From the NCBI RefSeq assembly GCF_027945075.1, contig NZ_CP116034.1, positions 930,001 to 994,000 of the forward strand: a stretch of DNA of 64,000 bases. The letters run 5' to 3'. Made by a program: the position numbers and the translations under genes. Under the pieces are notes generated by a model. The model was not told where the DNA came from. It was given only the letters and a program-made list of their open reading frames with translations, and made no database searches. Shown here piece by piece: positions 1 through 9,279 of this stretch. This DNA comes from Chryseobacterium sp. CY350 (GTDB taxonomy: Bacteria; Bacteroidota; Bacteroidia; Flavobacteriales; Weeksellaceae). Every line of letters begins with the position of its first letter. Positions within the stretch are counted from its first letter, which is position 1.

Positions 1-1164
1 GATTTTATGGACGAGATGAAAAAACTCGGCAATAAAATAATCCTGGTAACATCCGAAAACCTTAAAGGAAAAGATTGGCCTTGGCATGCCATTGATGAGG
101 TTTTCTATATGCCCGAAGTGAAACCGTCTGTCTGGAATCTTGATCATCTTGTTCAGGGATTTTCACATCTGATGAAAACACGGAAAGTAGATGCTGTCAT
201 TGCATTAGATGATTATGATGTAGAAAAAGCAGCATTAATTCGCGAGACATTTCGTATTCCCGGGATGGGACAGACTACACACCGTTATTTTAGAGATAAA
301 TTGGCAATGCGTCAAAAAGCCAAAGATTCGGGGATTAATGTCCCAGAGTTTACTGCAGTCTTCAATGATCAGGAAGTAGAAAACTTCACCAACAAAGTCA
401 GTGCACCGTGGGTTCTAAAGCCAAGATCTGAAGCCTCTGCCTCCGGAATCAAAAAACTTAACAACAAAGAAGATCTTTGGACAGCTCTGGAAACATTGGG
501 TGAAGAACGTCATCTTTTTCTTCTGGAAAGCTTCAAGCCCGGTGATGTTTATCATGTTGACAGTCTTACATTCAATAAAAAAATTGTTTTCACATCAGCC
601 TCAAAATATCTGGCTCCGCCGATGGAAGTTTCACATGAAGGGGGTGTTTTCAGAACCAAAACTTTAGGAAGATATTCTGATGAATTTATCGCATTAGATG
701 AAGCCAATTCTAAGGTTCTGATGAACTTTGGCTTGATGAATGGTGCGACGCATACAGAATTTATTCGTGGTAAAGAAGATGGAAAATGGTATTTTCTTGA
801 AACAGCCTCAAGAGTTGGCGGTGCGCATATACCAGATCTTGTGGAAGCATCTAGTAATATTAATATATGGAGAGAATGGGCAAGAATAGAAGACGCATTG
901 CTAAAAGGCAAAAACTATGAAGTCGCAAAACCTACGGGATATTATTCAGGATTGATCGTTGCATTAATTAAAGATAAACAGCCAGATTATGATCAGTTTC
1001 AATGTGAAGAAGTGGTAAAATTTCTTCCAATTGATTATCACGTGGGAATCGTTTACAAATCAAAAGATTCTGAAAAAGTGGTAGAAAGATTAGATCGTGC
1101 TGCTGAAAAGATTTATTCACATCTGCTCAATATTATTCCACCAAAAGAAAAACCAACAGCTTAA
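1..1164 (+). CDS. ATP-grasp carboxylate-amine ligase (5' truncated by window edge)
   Basis: ATP-grasp ligases activate a carboxylate as acyl-phosphate and join it to an amine. The frame is open to the first base (D-F precede the first ATG at base 7), and the usual N-terminal Rossmann strand is incomplete, so the true start probably lies upstream. Visible are an ATP-binding lysine in the segment APWVLKPRSEASASG near residue 140 and a C-terminal metal-binding stretch with ETASRVGGAH near residue 270. It is the first visible gene of a + strand run of amidoligase genes (esterase, RimK-like ATP-grasp, YbdK-like ligase, glutamine amidotransferase). The substrate cannot be read from sequence. The family assignment is firm; the role in a peptide-like metabolite pathway is inferred from context. 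Confidence 0.85.
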   Translation, partial: DFMDEMKKLGNKIILVTSENLKGKDWPWHAIDEVFYMPEVKPSVWNLDHLVQGFSHLMKTRKVDAVIALDDYDVEKAALIRETFRIPGMGQTTHRYFRDKLAMRQKAKDSGINVPEFTAVFNDQEVENFTNKVSAPWVLKPRSEASASGIKKLNNKEDLWTALETLGEERHLFLLESFKPGDVYHVDSLTFNKKIVFTSASKYLAPPMEVSHEGGVFRTKTLGRYSDEFIALDEANSKVLMNFGLMNGATHTEFIRGKEDGKWYFLETASRVGGAHIPDLVEASSNINIWREWARIEDALLKGKNYEVAKPTGYYSGLIVALIKDKQPDYDQFQCEEVVKFLPIDYHVGIVYKSKDSEKVVERLDRAAEKIYSHLLNIIPPKEKPTA

Positions 1165-1297
1165 AGATTAGTTATTATTAAATTAATTGAAATTCAGAAA
1201 CTTATTAATTTAAAATGAATTAATTTGGAACCTAAATGACGATTCAGTTAAAATAACCATATAAAAATTCAGAAATAAAACTAAAAATCTATAGTAC

Positions 1298-2011
1298 ATG
1301 CCACATATAGAACACACAGATTATTACTCACATATATTAGGAATTAGCCTTAAAGTTGAAGTTACGGGACATTTCGGTTATCCGATCATTATGTTTCCGA
1401 CTTCGCAGGGACAATACACTCAGAATCATGATTTTCACCTAAACAGCAGCATAGACTGGTTTGTTGAGCAGGGAAAAGTAAAATTATACAACATTCAGAC
1501 AATTGATGCATGGAGTTTTTATGATGATAAAATTTCTCCCCAGCAGAGAATCAGAAATTACGAAAAATATGTACAATTTCTCATTCAGGAATTTATACCC
1601 TACATCCAGAAACTTCATGGTACACATCGTGTAGCTGTAGCCGGAGCAAGTTTCGGAGGTTATCATGCATCGAATTTTGCTTTTAGATTTCCCGATGTAG
1701 TTTCTCATTTATTTTCACTCTCGGGAGCGTTCAGCATCAGGAATTTCATGGATGGATATTCTGACGATTTGGTTTATTTCAATTGTCCGAGAGAATTTAT
1801 GAAAAACGATGAAGCCTGGAAATACAAACATATGCATATCGTTCTGTGTACTTCAGATGAAGATATCTGTAGAGACAAAAATATTGAAATGGCAGATATT
1901 CTTCGTGCAAAAGGTATCGACTTTTGGTACGATGAAAAAAGGTGGATCAATCATGACTGGCCGCTTTGGCGAATGGCCTTTCCTAACTTTATCGGAACTT
2001 TCTTTTCTTAA
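1298..2011 (+). CDS. alpha/beta-hydrolase esterase (COG4947-like)
   Basis: This 237-residue protein has no signal peptide and carries the nucleophile elbow GASFGG with Ser118, a following helix, and a late His (INHDWP near residue 220) that would complete a Ser-Asp-His triad. It resembles the putative esterase family that includes COG4947. Lying between two ATP-grasp genes, it could release, transfer or trim the product of the ligases, for instance by cleaving an ester or thioester intermediate; this is inference. About 130 bases of AT-rich sequence separate it from the upstream ligase, and 46 bases from the next gene, so a shared transcript is plausible. Confidence 0.85.
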   Translation: MPHIEHTDYYSHILGISLKVEVTGHFGYPIIMFPTSQGQYTQNHDFHLNSSIDWFVEQGKVKLYNIQTIDAWSFYDDKISPQQRIRNYEKYVQFLIQEFIPYIQKLHGTHRVAVAGASFGGYHASNFAFRFPDVVSHLFSLSGAFSIRNFMDGYSDDLVYFNCPREFMKNDEAWKYKHMHIVLCTSDEDICRDKNIEMADILRAKGIDFWYDEKRWINHDWPLWRMAFPNFIGTFFS

Positions 2012-2057
2012 AAATTTAAACAACTCAAATTAATAATAAATCATTAAAAAACAAATT

Positions 2058-3011
2058 ATGGCAAAAAAAGTAGGAATTTTATTTGGTATGGAAGATACTT
2101 TTCCGTGGGCATTTATAGATAAAGTAAATGAACTTGGAAAGGGAGAAATTGTAGCTGAAGCAGTAACAATCGATAAATTAGAGCAGGGTGCAGATTATGG
2201 GTATGCAGTAATTATTGACAGAATTTCGCAGGATGTACCTTTTTACAGAGCTTATCTTAAAAATGCAGCATTAAAAGGAACTTACGTCATCAACAACCCT
2301 TTTTGGTGGAGTGCAGACGAAAAGTTCTTTAATAATGCTTTGATGTCTAAACTTGGAATTCCGTTACCTAATACTGTTTTGTTGCCTTCGTACGAAAGAC
2401 CTACAGATACGTCTGAGACATCGTTCAGAAACCTTAAATTCCCTCATGACTGGGATTATATTTTCAATTACGTTGGTTTCCCAGCTTATATGAAACCTCA
2501 TGACGGCGGCGGCTGGAAAAGTGTTTACAGAGTTGAGAGTCCGGAAGATCTTTGGGAAAAACTTTCTGAAACAGAGCAGTTGGTGATGATGGTTCAGGAA
2601 GAGATTGTATTTCAGGATTATTACAGAGTGTATTGTTTAGGCAAAAAATATGTTCACATAATGCCATATGAACCAAGAAATCCGCATCATTTGAGATATG
2701 CAACAACACATCAGACAGAAGGGAAAGATTTAGAAAAATTGTTAAAAGTGATTCATGATTATACGATTACAATGAATGAAGCTTTAGGTTACGATTTCAA
2801 TACCGTAGAATTTGCCGTTAGAGACGGAATTCCTTATGCAATTGACTTCTGTAATCCTGCGCCGGATGCCGACAGAAATTCTGTTGGTGAAGAAAACTTC
2901 GCATGGATTGTTGAGCATTCTGCAAAACTGGCAATCGAAAAAGCCAAAGAATATGTTCCCGGAAAACAAAATATCTCATGGGGAACTTTTGTGAAAGATT
3001 CAGTAAAATAA
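2058..3011 (+). CDS. RimK-type ATP-grasp ligase
   Basis: A 317-residue cytoplasmic ATP-grasp protein with an N-terminal pre-ATP-grasp domain (KVGILFG), an ATP-binding lysine in AYMKPHDGGGW near residue 152, and a C-terminal metal-binding region (NTVEFAVRDG then IDFCNPAPDADRNS) that supplies the usual Asp and Asn ligands. RimK-type enzymes attach amino acids to a carboxylate. It is the second ligase of the cluster, with only 24 bases to the YbdK-like gene, so the two are probably co-translated. Substrate unknown. Relatives in such neighbourhoods are often annotated only as ATP-grasp domain or RimK-like proteins. Confidence 0.85.
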   Translation: MAKKVGILFGMEDTFPWAFIDKVNELGKGEIVAEAVTIDKLEQGADYGYAVIIDRISQDVPFYRAYLKNAALKGTYVINNPFWWSADEKFFNNALMSKLGIPLPNTVLLPSYERPTDTSETSFRNLKFPHDWDYIFNYVGFPAYMKPHDGGGWKSVYRVESPEDLWEKLSETEQLVMMVQEEIVFQDYYRVYCLGKKYVHIMPYEPRNPHHLRYATTHQTEGKDLEKLLKVIHDYTITMNEALGYDFNTVEFAVRDGIPYAIDFCNPAPDADRNSVGEENFAWIVEHSAKLAIEKAKEYVPGKQNISWGTFVKDSVK

Positions 3012-3035
3012 AACCATAAAAAACACAAATTAAAA

Positions 3036-4154
3036 ATGCATCAGTTTACTATTGGGATTGAAGAGGAATATCAAATCATTGATTTAGAAAGCAGAGATTT
3101 GGTTTCTCACGTTTCAAAAATCATCGAAGGAGGAAAAGCGGTTTTAAGTGAAAATTTAAAGCACGAAATGCACGAATCAATGATTGAAATGGAAACCGGA
3201 ATCTGCCAGAATATACAGGAAGCGCAGGCGGAACTCACCAATCTGAGAAGACATCTCATCAATACAGCTCATGAGCAGGGACTTCGTGTTTCAGGTGGTG
3301 GAACGCACCCGTTCTCAAACTGGGAACACAATACGATTACTAATGGTGAACGTTACAACAAAATTGTAGACGATATGGGCGATGTAGCCCGTGGAAATCT
3401 TATTTTTGGTCTTCACGTTCATATTGGGATTCCGAATCGTGAAGAAGGCGTAAGGATTCAGAATGTGATGCGTTATTTTCTTCCGCACGTTTATGCTCTT
3501 TCCGTAAATTCTCCTTTCTGGATTGGCAGAAATACAGGATTCAGATCTTACAGACAGGAAATATTTGTAAAATTTCCAAGAACGGGTATTCCGAGTTACT
3601 TCAATTCTTTGGCAGAATTTGACAGCTATGTAGATCTTCTGGTGAAAACCGGAACAATTGATAATGCTAAAAAAATCTGGTGGGATTTGCGCGTTCACCC
3701 ATTCTACCCTACCATAGAATTTAGAATCTGCGATATGCCTTTGAGAATCGAAGAAACCGTTTGTCTCGCGGCGATTATGCAAAGTTTAGTAGCTAAAATC
3801 TATAAATTGCATCAGCAGAATTTAAGTTTCAGAAGCTACAGAAGATTGTTGCTTAATGAAAATAAATGGCGTGCTTCCAGAGACGGAATTCACTCTCAGT
3901 TAATTGATTTTGGCAAAGAAGAATCTGTACCATATCCCGATTTACTCAAAGAATTATTAGAGTTCATAGACGATGTTGTAGACGATTTGGGATGTAGAAA
4001 AGAAGTGGAATACGCATGGAAAATATTAGAAAACGGAACAGGTGCCGACAGGCAACTTGCGGTCTATAAAGAAACAGGTGATCTGAAGAAAGTCGTTGAT
4101 TACATGATCTCTGAGACAGAATACGGAATTACTCACGGTGAAAATGCTTCGTAA
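3036..4154 (+). CDS. YbdK-family carboxylate-amine ligase (GCS2 fold)
   Basis: This 372-residue protein belongs to the glutamate-cysteine-ligase family 2 (COG2170, YbdK). The family signature IGIEEEYQI sits at residues 6-14, where the glutamates bind metal, and GLHVHIGIPN follows near residue 125. YbdK has weak glutamate-cysteine ligase activity in vitro, but family members in biosynthetic clusters are thought to make other gamma-type amide bonds. Full family length. It follows the RimK-like gene after 24 bases and is followed by a glutamine amidotransferase, so three amide-forming or amide-handling activities lie side by side. The true acceptor and donor are unknown. Confidence 0.9.
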   Translation: MHQFTIGIEEEYQIIDLESRDLVSHVSKIIEGGKAVLSENLKHEMHESMIEMETGICQNIQEAQAELTNLRRHLINTAHEQGLRVSGGGTHPFSNWEHNTITNGERYNKIVDDMGDVARGNLIFGLHVHIGIPNREEGVRIQNVMRYFLPHVYALSVNSPFWIGRNTGFRSYRQEIFVKFPRTGIPSYFNSLAEFDSYVDLLVKTGTIDNAKKIWWDLRVHPFYPTIEFRICDMPLRIEETVCLAAIMQSLVAKIYKLHQQNLSFRSYRRLLLNENKWRASRDGIHSQLIDFGKEESVPYPDLLKELLEFIDDVVDDLGCRKEVEYAWKILENGTGADRQLAVYKETGDLKKVVDYMISETEYGITHGENAS

Positions 4155-4164
4155 TATTTTTAAT

Positions 4165-4172
4165 AACTTTGC
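4165..4172 (+). promoter_or_regulatory. -7 box inside the amidoligase cluster
   Basis: TAACTTTG matches the Bacteroidota -7 consensus TAnnTTTG and lies 14 bases before the amidotransferase start codon. No TTG is found at the expected -33 distance, so this may be a weak internal promoter. Confidence 0.4.
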
Positions 4173-4186
4173 ATAAAATATGAGTT

Positions 4187-5020
4187 ATGAAAGATCTTAG
4201 AATTGCTTTGCTGGACATGAATAATAATCAGGTAAATCAAGGATTTAAAAACATTAAAGAAATATCTGAAGCCTTCCAGAAGCAGTCTGAAGAAAATATT
4301 AGTATAGAAGTTTTTGATGTAAGATTTAAAAATGAAATGCCCAATGTCAGAGATTTTGACATTTTTATTTCTTCCGGAGGCCCAGGAAATCCGCACAGAG
4401 AAGGTCATGACTGGGAACAGAAATTTGCTGATTTTTTAAATTCTGTTTACGTCCACAATCAACAAAATGAAGCGAAGAAATTTCTGTTTTTAATTTGTCA
4501 TTCTTTTCAGTTAGCTAGCATTCATTGGGAATTAGGAAATATCTGCAAAAGAAATTCGTACTCTTTTGGTGTGATGCCTATTCATAAAACAGAAAATGGT
4601 GAGCAAGAATTCTTATTTAAAAACCTTCCGGATCCTTTTTATGCAGTAGATTCTCGGGCTTATCAATTTATAGAGCCTGATCACGATCGTTTTGAAGAAC
4701 TGGGAATGAAAATTGTTGCGATTGAAAAATTCCGTCCTCATGTGAATTTAGAAAGAGCTGTGATGGCGATTCGCTTTTCAGATGAGATTTTCGGAACTCA
4801 GTTTCACCCCGAGGCAAATCCTGAAGGTATGATCGAGAACCTGAAAGATGAAAAGAATAAAAATGCAATGATTGAAAATTATGGAATGGAAAAATATCTC
4901 GAAACGGTTGACAGGATGGACGATGAAGATAAAATCGTTCTTACACAAGCTCAGATTTTGCCACGATTCTTGAGATTAGCAAAAAAAAACATTTTGAAAG
5001 ACGTTGAAGCAATGGCTTAA
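4187..5020 (+). CDS. class I glutamine amidotransferase-like protein
   Basis: A 277-residue class I glutamine amidotransferase (GATase1) protein. The nucleophile Cys104 sits in LICHSF, and the His207/Glu209 pair sits in FGTQFHPEA, so the catalytic triad is complete; an oxyanion-type SSGGPGNP motif is near residue 62. GATases release ammonia from glutamine for a partner, or act as gamma-glutamyl hydrolases. In this cluster it may supply ammonia to a ligase to make an amide, or cleave a gamma-glutamyl group; the sequence does not decide. The roughly 60 residues after the HPE motif are a C-terminal extension. A hairpin terminator follows directly. Confidence 0.88.
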   Translation: MKDLRIALLDMNNNQVNQGFKNIKEISEAFQKQSEENISIEVFDVRFKNEMPNVRDFDIFISSGGPGNPHREGHDWEQKFADFLNSVYVHNQQNEAKKFLFLICHSFQLASIHWELGNICKRNSYSFGVMPIHKTENGEQEFLFKNLPDPFYAVDSRAYQFIEPDHDRFEELGMKIVAIEKFRPHVNLERAVMAIRFSDEIFGTQFHPEANPEGMIENLKDEKNKNAMIENYGMEKYLETVDRMDDEDKIVLTQAQILPRFLRLAKKNILKDVEAMA

Positions 5021-5042
5021 TCTTTTATAAATAAAAACTATC

Positions 5043-5070
5043 AAAATCGGGCACAATTGCTCGATTTTTT
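5043..5070 (+). terminator. intrinsic terminator or attenuator after the amidotransferase gene
   Basis: Arms AAAATCG (5043-5049) and CGATTTT (5062-5068), with an inner GCA/TGC pair, are followed by a T run. It separates the first five cluster genes from the sixth, which starts 20 bases later and so may be expressed at a lower level by readthrough. Confidence 0.6.
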
Positions 5071-5090
5071 AAATCACAAAAGAAAAAAAC

Positions 5091-6272
5091 ATGATTCCAC
5101 AATACAGAAAACAGTTTAATGAGGAATTTACTCAGGAAAAATATGATCGTTTTAAAGAAATTTTAAAAGAAAAAAGTGGATTGGAAGCTTCTTTCAGACT
5201 TTCTGAGAGTCCGATGTTTCTCACAAATGAATTTAAAGACAAACTGATTGACGCAAGCGAGAGCATTATCGATCAAATAAAAGCTTTGCCAGCGGGAATT
5301 TTAGAAAAAGCTATACCAGAAAACTGCAAAGTTCCCAACGATACAAAACAACCTCATTTTTTCACGATTGATTTTGGAATCTGCAGAAGTGCAAGCGGAG
5401 AAATAGAACCACAATTAATTGAATTGCAAGCTTTTCCATCTCTGTATGCTTTTCAGAAAGTTTTTGAAGAAACATTTTGTGAGGTTTATCCTTTTTTAAA
5501 TGATGTTAAAAGCCAAATGCCACAGGAAGACTTTCAAAATTATCTGAAAGAATTAATTGTTGGTAATGAAAATCCTGAAAATGTAATTCTACTTGAAATT
5601 TTTCCTGAAAAACAGAAGACAGCCGTTGATTTTGCTTTAACTGAAAAATTATTAGGAATAAAAACGGTTTGCCTGACAAAAGTAAAAAAAGAAGGTAAAA
5701 AGTTATTTTACGAAAATGATGGTGAAAAAATTCAGATCAATAGAATTTATAACCGTGTGATTTTTGATGAACTAGACAGAATTCCTGATCTAAAACTTGA
5801 ATTTGATTTCCGCGAAGATGCAGATGTAAAATGGATCACGCATCCGAATTGGTTTTTTAAAATTTCAAAATTCCTTTTGCCGATGCTACAGCATAAGTTC
5901 GTTCCTAAAAGTTATTTTTTACATGAATTTCCTGAGAGTGAAAATCTTGAAAATTTTGTTTTAAAACCTTTATTTTCTTTTGCAGGAAGCGGAGTTAATC
6001 TAAATCCGACAAAAGAAGTTACAGACGCAATTGAAGATAAGGAGAATTATATTTTGCAGCGAAAAGTAGTTTACGAGCCAGTTTTTGAAGACATCAACGG
6101 AGAATTTTCAAAAGCCGAAATTCGCTTACTATATATTTGGAGAGAAAATGACGAACGACCGATTTTGCTTGAAAACCTTGGCAGAATGACGAAAGCTGCA
6201 ATGGTGAATGTAGATTTTAATAAAAAAGATGCGATTTGGATTGGAAGTTCTAATACTTTTTTTGTGGATTAA
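5091..6272 (+). CDS. probable ATP-grasp-fold protein of the amidoligase cluster, uncharacterised
   Basis: A 393-residue cytoplasmic protein that I do not recognise from a characterised family. The C-terminal half carries ATP-grasp-like features: a lysine-glycine stretch NFVLKPLFSFAGSGVN near residue 300, a strand YILQRKVV about 30 residues later, and a late acidic/Asn region (RLLYIWR then LENLGRMTKAAMVNVDFN). The N-terminal half (residues 1-200) is mixed helix with a conserved-looking IELQAFPSLYAFQ. The layout resembles glutathionylspermidine-synthase-like ATP-grasps. Cluster position supports a third ligase. It lies 70 bases downstream of the amidotransferase, behind a hairpin. Fold inferred; function unknown. 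Confidence 0.6.
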   Translation: MIPQYRKQFNEEFTQEKYDRFKEILKEKSGLEASFRLSESPMFLTNEFKDKLIDASESIIDQIKALPAGILEKAIPENCKVPNDTKQPHFFTIDFGICRSASGEIEPQLIELQAFPSLYAFQKVFEETFCEVYPFLNDVKSQMPQEDFQNYLKELIVGNENPENVILLEIFPEKQKTAVDFALTEKLLGIKTVCLTKVKKEGKKLFYENDGEKIQINRIYNRVIFDELDRIPDLKLEFDFREDADVKWITHPNWFFKISKFLLPMLQHKFVPKSYFLHEFPESENLENFVLKPLFSFAGSGVNLNPTKEVTDAIEDKENYILQRKVVYEPVFEDINGEFSKAEIRLLYIWRENDERPILLENLGRMTKAAMVNVDFNKKDAIWIGSSNTFFVD

Positions 6273-6291
6273 CATTAAAACTAACAAAAAG

Positions 6292-6330
6292 ATGGAAGAA
6301 ACATCTCGTTTTGACGTTTTCGATATATAA
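6292..6330 (+). other. candidate 12-residue micro-ORF at the end of the amidoligase cluster
   Basis: An ATG 20 bases after the preceding stop opens a short frame, MEETSRFDVFDI, that ends before the shared terminator. It is acidic and aromatic. There is no Shine-Dalgarno, but neighbouring real genes also lack one. It could be a tiny substrate or leader peptide, a fragment, or chance; nothing else supports it. Confidence 0.15.
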
Positions 6331-6376
6331 AGTTTTTAAAAATTAGAACAAAGCTGGAAACGGTTTGGTAAACAAA

Positions 6377-6405
6377 AACCTCAGAAATATTTCTGAGGTT
6401 TTTTT
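6377..6405. terminator. bidirectional terminator between the amidoligase cluster and cphA
   Basis: A perfect hairpin (arms AACCTCAGAAAT and ATTTCTGAGGTT) is flanked by T7 on the + strand and a run of five A on the other side. It can end both the + strand amidoligase transcript and the - strand cphA transcript. Confidence 0.8.
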
Positions 6406-6454
6406 ATGATAGTAAGCTGTGGCGGACATCTTTGAAGTCCGCCGCAAATATATT

Positions 6455-9082
6455 TTATATTTTACCATCTTCAAGCAACTCTCTCGCTTGATATTCCTGT
6501 ACGAGATCTATTGCATTAGAAATAACATCGCTCAATGCGGTGATGAAGGTTCCTTCTTCAGCCATTCCCATAGCATGTTTTAGAGCTTCAATTTCTTTAG
6601 GAATCGTTTCATAGCTTACATCTCTCCCTGAAGATTGCATTCCCTCGATGATTAAGCCGTTAATCTCCTCCTCTGTTCTTCCTCTTAGATGCTTTTCATT
6701 TCGGATGATAATATGATCAAACATTCTTCCTGCAATTTTACCGCATAATCTGATATCTTCGTCTCTTCTATCGCCAACGCCTGAAATAATTCCTATTTTT
6801 TTTGTCGATTCTACATTTTTAAGATAATCTTCGATCGCTTCATATCCTGCAGGATTGTGTGCAAAGTCTATTAAAACTTTAAAGTTTTTAAATTTAAAAA
6901 CATTCAATCTTCCTGGTGTAAGCTGTGCGCTCGGTATGAAAGTTCGAAGAGAATTTGAAATATCTTCAATACCAAATCCATATAAATAACAAGCTAAACT
7001 CGCTGCCAAAACATTATCAATCATGAATTTTGCTTTACCATCCATGGTGATAGGGAAATCTTTGGCTTTACCAATCCTTATTTTCCAGTCGCCTTTTTTG
7101 ATAGTTACGTAGCCTTCTTCATAGACGCAGGTTGTTTTACCTTCTTTCGCAAATTTTTTGATATATTCATTGTTTTCATCCAAACTGAAAATTGCCACAT
7201 TGCTTGGCAAATCATTGATGATTCTCATTGAATACTCATCCTCGGCATTCAGAACGCTCCATCCATTTTTCTTTACCGCATCCAGAACAACTCTCTTTAC
7301 CTTCGTAAGGTCTTTAAGATTGTGTATGTCATTAAGACCCAGATGATCTTCTTTAATATTGGTTAAAACTCCAATATCGCATTGCGAAAAACCTAAACCG
7401 GAGCGAAGAATTCCACCTCTGGCAGTTTCCAGAACGGCAAATTCTACAGTAGGATCTTTTAATATAAATTCGGCAGAAATAGGACCAGTAGTATCACCTT
7501 TTGTCAACATTGTATTTTGAATGTAGATGCCGTCAGACGTTGTAAATCCTACTCTATACCCGTTACTTTTAACAATATGTGATATTAATCGTGTCGTTGT
7601 TGTCTTACCATTAGTTCCCGTCACTGCAATAATAGGAATCGTAAACGGCTTCCCTTGTGGATATAACATATCTACTACCGGAGCAGCCACATTTCTAGGC
7701 AGACCTTCGCTTGGCGCCAAATGCATTCTGAAACCCGGCGCGGCATTAACTTCAATAATAGCCCCACCACTTTCTTTTAATGGTTGAGTTAAATTTTCGG
7801 CCATAATATCAATTCCGCAAACATCTAAACCGATAATTTTTGAAATCCTCTCAGCCATGGTGATATTTTCCGGATGCACCATATCGGTGACATCGATTGA
7901 TGTTCCGCCTGTTGAGAGATTAGCTGTAGATTTCAGATAAACCACTTCTCCTCTTTGTGGAACTGTATCTAAAGTATAATGAAGTTTCTCTAGTAATTCT
8001 GAAGTATCTTTATCAATACTGATCTCGGTAAGAACATTTTCGTGTCCGTAGCCTCTTCGTGAATCCTGATTTTCTTTATCAATTAATTGCTGAATATTCA
8101 TCTCACCGTCACCAACGATGTGCGCAGGAACTCTTCTTGCTGCAGCAACCATTTTATTATTAATCACTAAAACCCGGAAATCATATCCCGTAACGTATTT
8201 TTCAACAATTACTTTATTTGAATAATTTTGGGCATGTTCCAAACCAATTTTGGCAACTTCCCAATCGTTTACATTGATTGAAGAACCCTTTCCATGATTT
8301 CCGTCTAAAGGTTTTATGACAATAGGATATCCAATTTTCTGAATTATATTTTGAAGCTGTTCTTCTGTGGTAATTAAATCACCTGTCGGAACCGGAATCG
8401 CGGCATCGTGCAGCATTCTTTTCGTTAATTCTTTATTGCAGGCAATATCAACAGCAATCGAGCTCGTATTTCCGGTAATTGTAGCCTGAAATCTTTGTTG
8501 ATTTACTCCGTAGCCCAGCTGTACAAGAGAATTACTTCCCAGTCTTATCCAAGGAATTTTTCTTGATACCGCTTCTTCTACGATACTTCCTGTTGAAGGC
8601 CCAAGACGCACGCGTTCTCTTATTTCCTTTAAACTTTGTATGCAAAGATTAAGATCGTATTCTGTTCCGTTAATTAAGGCATGAGCTATTTCTACCGCTT
8701 GTTCTGCAGCATAAATTCCTGCATTCTCTTCTATATAATCAAAAACTACATTATAAACTCCGGGCGTTTTCGTTTCGCGAGTTCTCCCGAATCCGGAATC
8801 CATCCCGGCAAGAGTCTGAATTTCTAACGCAATATGTTCGATAACATGCCCCATCCAAGTTCCAGTTTCTATACGGTGAAAAAAACCGCCATGTGTACCT
8901 TCAGAACATCTGTGAGTAATTAAAGAAGGAATCAGTTTTTCTATTCTTTCACGGAAGCCCTCAATTTTATTGGTAGGGAAATTCTCCATTTCTTCAAGAT
9001 CCAAACGCATTTGTATCAACTTCTTTCTTCTAATACTCCAGATATTAGGACCCCTCAAAGCTTGTATCTTCTCAATTTTCAT
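6455..9082 (-). CDS. cphA: cyanophycin synthetase
   Basis: CphA polymerises L-aspartate and L-arginine into cyanophycin with ATP, adding Asp to the backbone and Arg to its side chain. At 875 residues it has the full three-domain length: an N-terminal domain (about 1-160), an ATP-grasp domain (about 215-475) with Lys257, the loop GNHGKGSS at 261-268 and the metal-binding EVN at 444-446, and a Mur-ligase-like domain (about 480-875) with the P-loop GTNGKTTTT at 489-497 and DFAHNPAGYEAI later. All expected catalytic parts are present, so the enzyme should be active. It is divergent from cphB across 197 bases and converges on the amidoligase cluster at a shared terminator. The polymer could serve as a nitrogen store. 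Confidence 0.96.
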   Translation of the reverse strand: MKIEKIQALRGPNIWSIRRKKLIQMRLDLEEMENFPTNKIEGFRERIEKLIPSLITHRCSEGTHGGFFHRIETGTWMGHVIEHIALEIQTLAGMDSGFGRTRETKTPGVYNVVFDYIEENAGIYAAEQAVEIAHALINGTEYDLNLCIQSLKEIRERVRLGPSTGSIVEEAVSRKIPWIRLGSNSLVQLGYGVNQQRFQATITGNTSSIAVDIACNKELTKRMLHDAAIPVPTGDLITTEEQLQNIIQKIGYPIVIKPLDGNHGKGSSINVNDWEVAKIGLEHAQNYSNKVIVEKYVTGYDFRVLVINNKMVAAARRVPAHIVGDGEMNIQQLIDKENQDSRRGYGHENVLTEISIDKDTSELLEKLHYTLDTVPQRGEVVYLKSTANLSTGGTSIDVTDMVHPENITMAERISKIIGLDVCGIDIMAENLTQPLKESGGAIIEVNAAPGFRMHLAPSEGLPRNVAAPVVDMLYPQGKPFTIPIIAVTGTNGKTTTTRLISHIVKSNGYRVGFTTSDGIYIQNTMLTKGDTTGPISAEFILKDPTVEFAVLETARGGILRSGLGFSQCDIGVLTNIKEDHLGLNDIHNLKDLTKVKRVVLDAVKKNGWSVLNAEDEYSMRIINDLPSNVAIFSLDENNEYIKKFAKEGKTTCVYEEGYVTIKKGDWKIRIGKAKDFPITMDGKAKFMIDNVLAASLACYLYGFGIEDISNSLRTFIPSAQLTPGRLNVFKFKNFKVLIDFAHNPAGYEAIEDYLKNVESTKKIGIISGVGDRRDEDIRLCGKIAGRMFDHIIIRNEKHLRGRTEEEINGLIIEGMQSSGRDVSYETIPKEIEALKHAMGMAEEGTFITALSDVISNAIDLVQEYQARELLEDGKI

Positions 9083-9126
9083 AGTTTAGTATCGAAATTT
9101 ATATTAATAAAATTATCTTTTCATAT

Positions 9127-9134
9127 CAAAGATA
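9127..9134 (-). promoter_or_regulatory. -7 box of cphA
   Basis: On the - strand this reads TATCTTTG, matching TAnnTTTG, 45 bases upstream of the cphA start. No clear TTG at -33. Confidence 0.4.
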
Positions 9135-9265
9135 ATGCAAAACCTTAAAAAAAACCACAGTGCTGTTAAAGATTTATTAAAAAACTTTCAATTTCGTAAT
9201 CAATTTATAATCAATACAAATGCATTAAAACTGCTTTGAAATTTCCTCAACTATTAATAATTTTC

Positions 9266-9273
9266 TAACTTTG
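9266..9273 (+). promoter_or_regulatory. -7 box of cphB abutting the start codon
   Basis: TAACTTTG ends six bases before the ATG at 9280. With the usual 5-7 base gap to the transcription start, the mRNA would begin at or next to the start codon, giving a leaderless message. This also argues against using the in-frame TTG at 9271, which is part of the box. The nearest upstream TTG (9236-9238) is 27 bases away, longer than usual. Confidence 0.45.
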
Positions 9274-9279
9274 CCTGCT

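Noticed and set aside
7158..7787. Open frames on the + strand inside cphA
   Set aside because: They are antisense shadows of a clear gene with full domain structure.
9271..9279. In-frame TTG as an earlier start of cphB
   Set aside because: The TTG is the end of the -7 box TAACTTTG and would be upstream of the likely transcription start.
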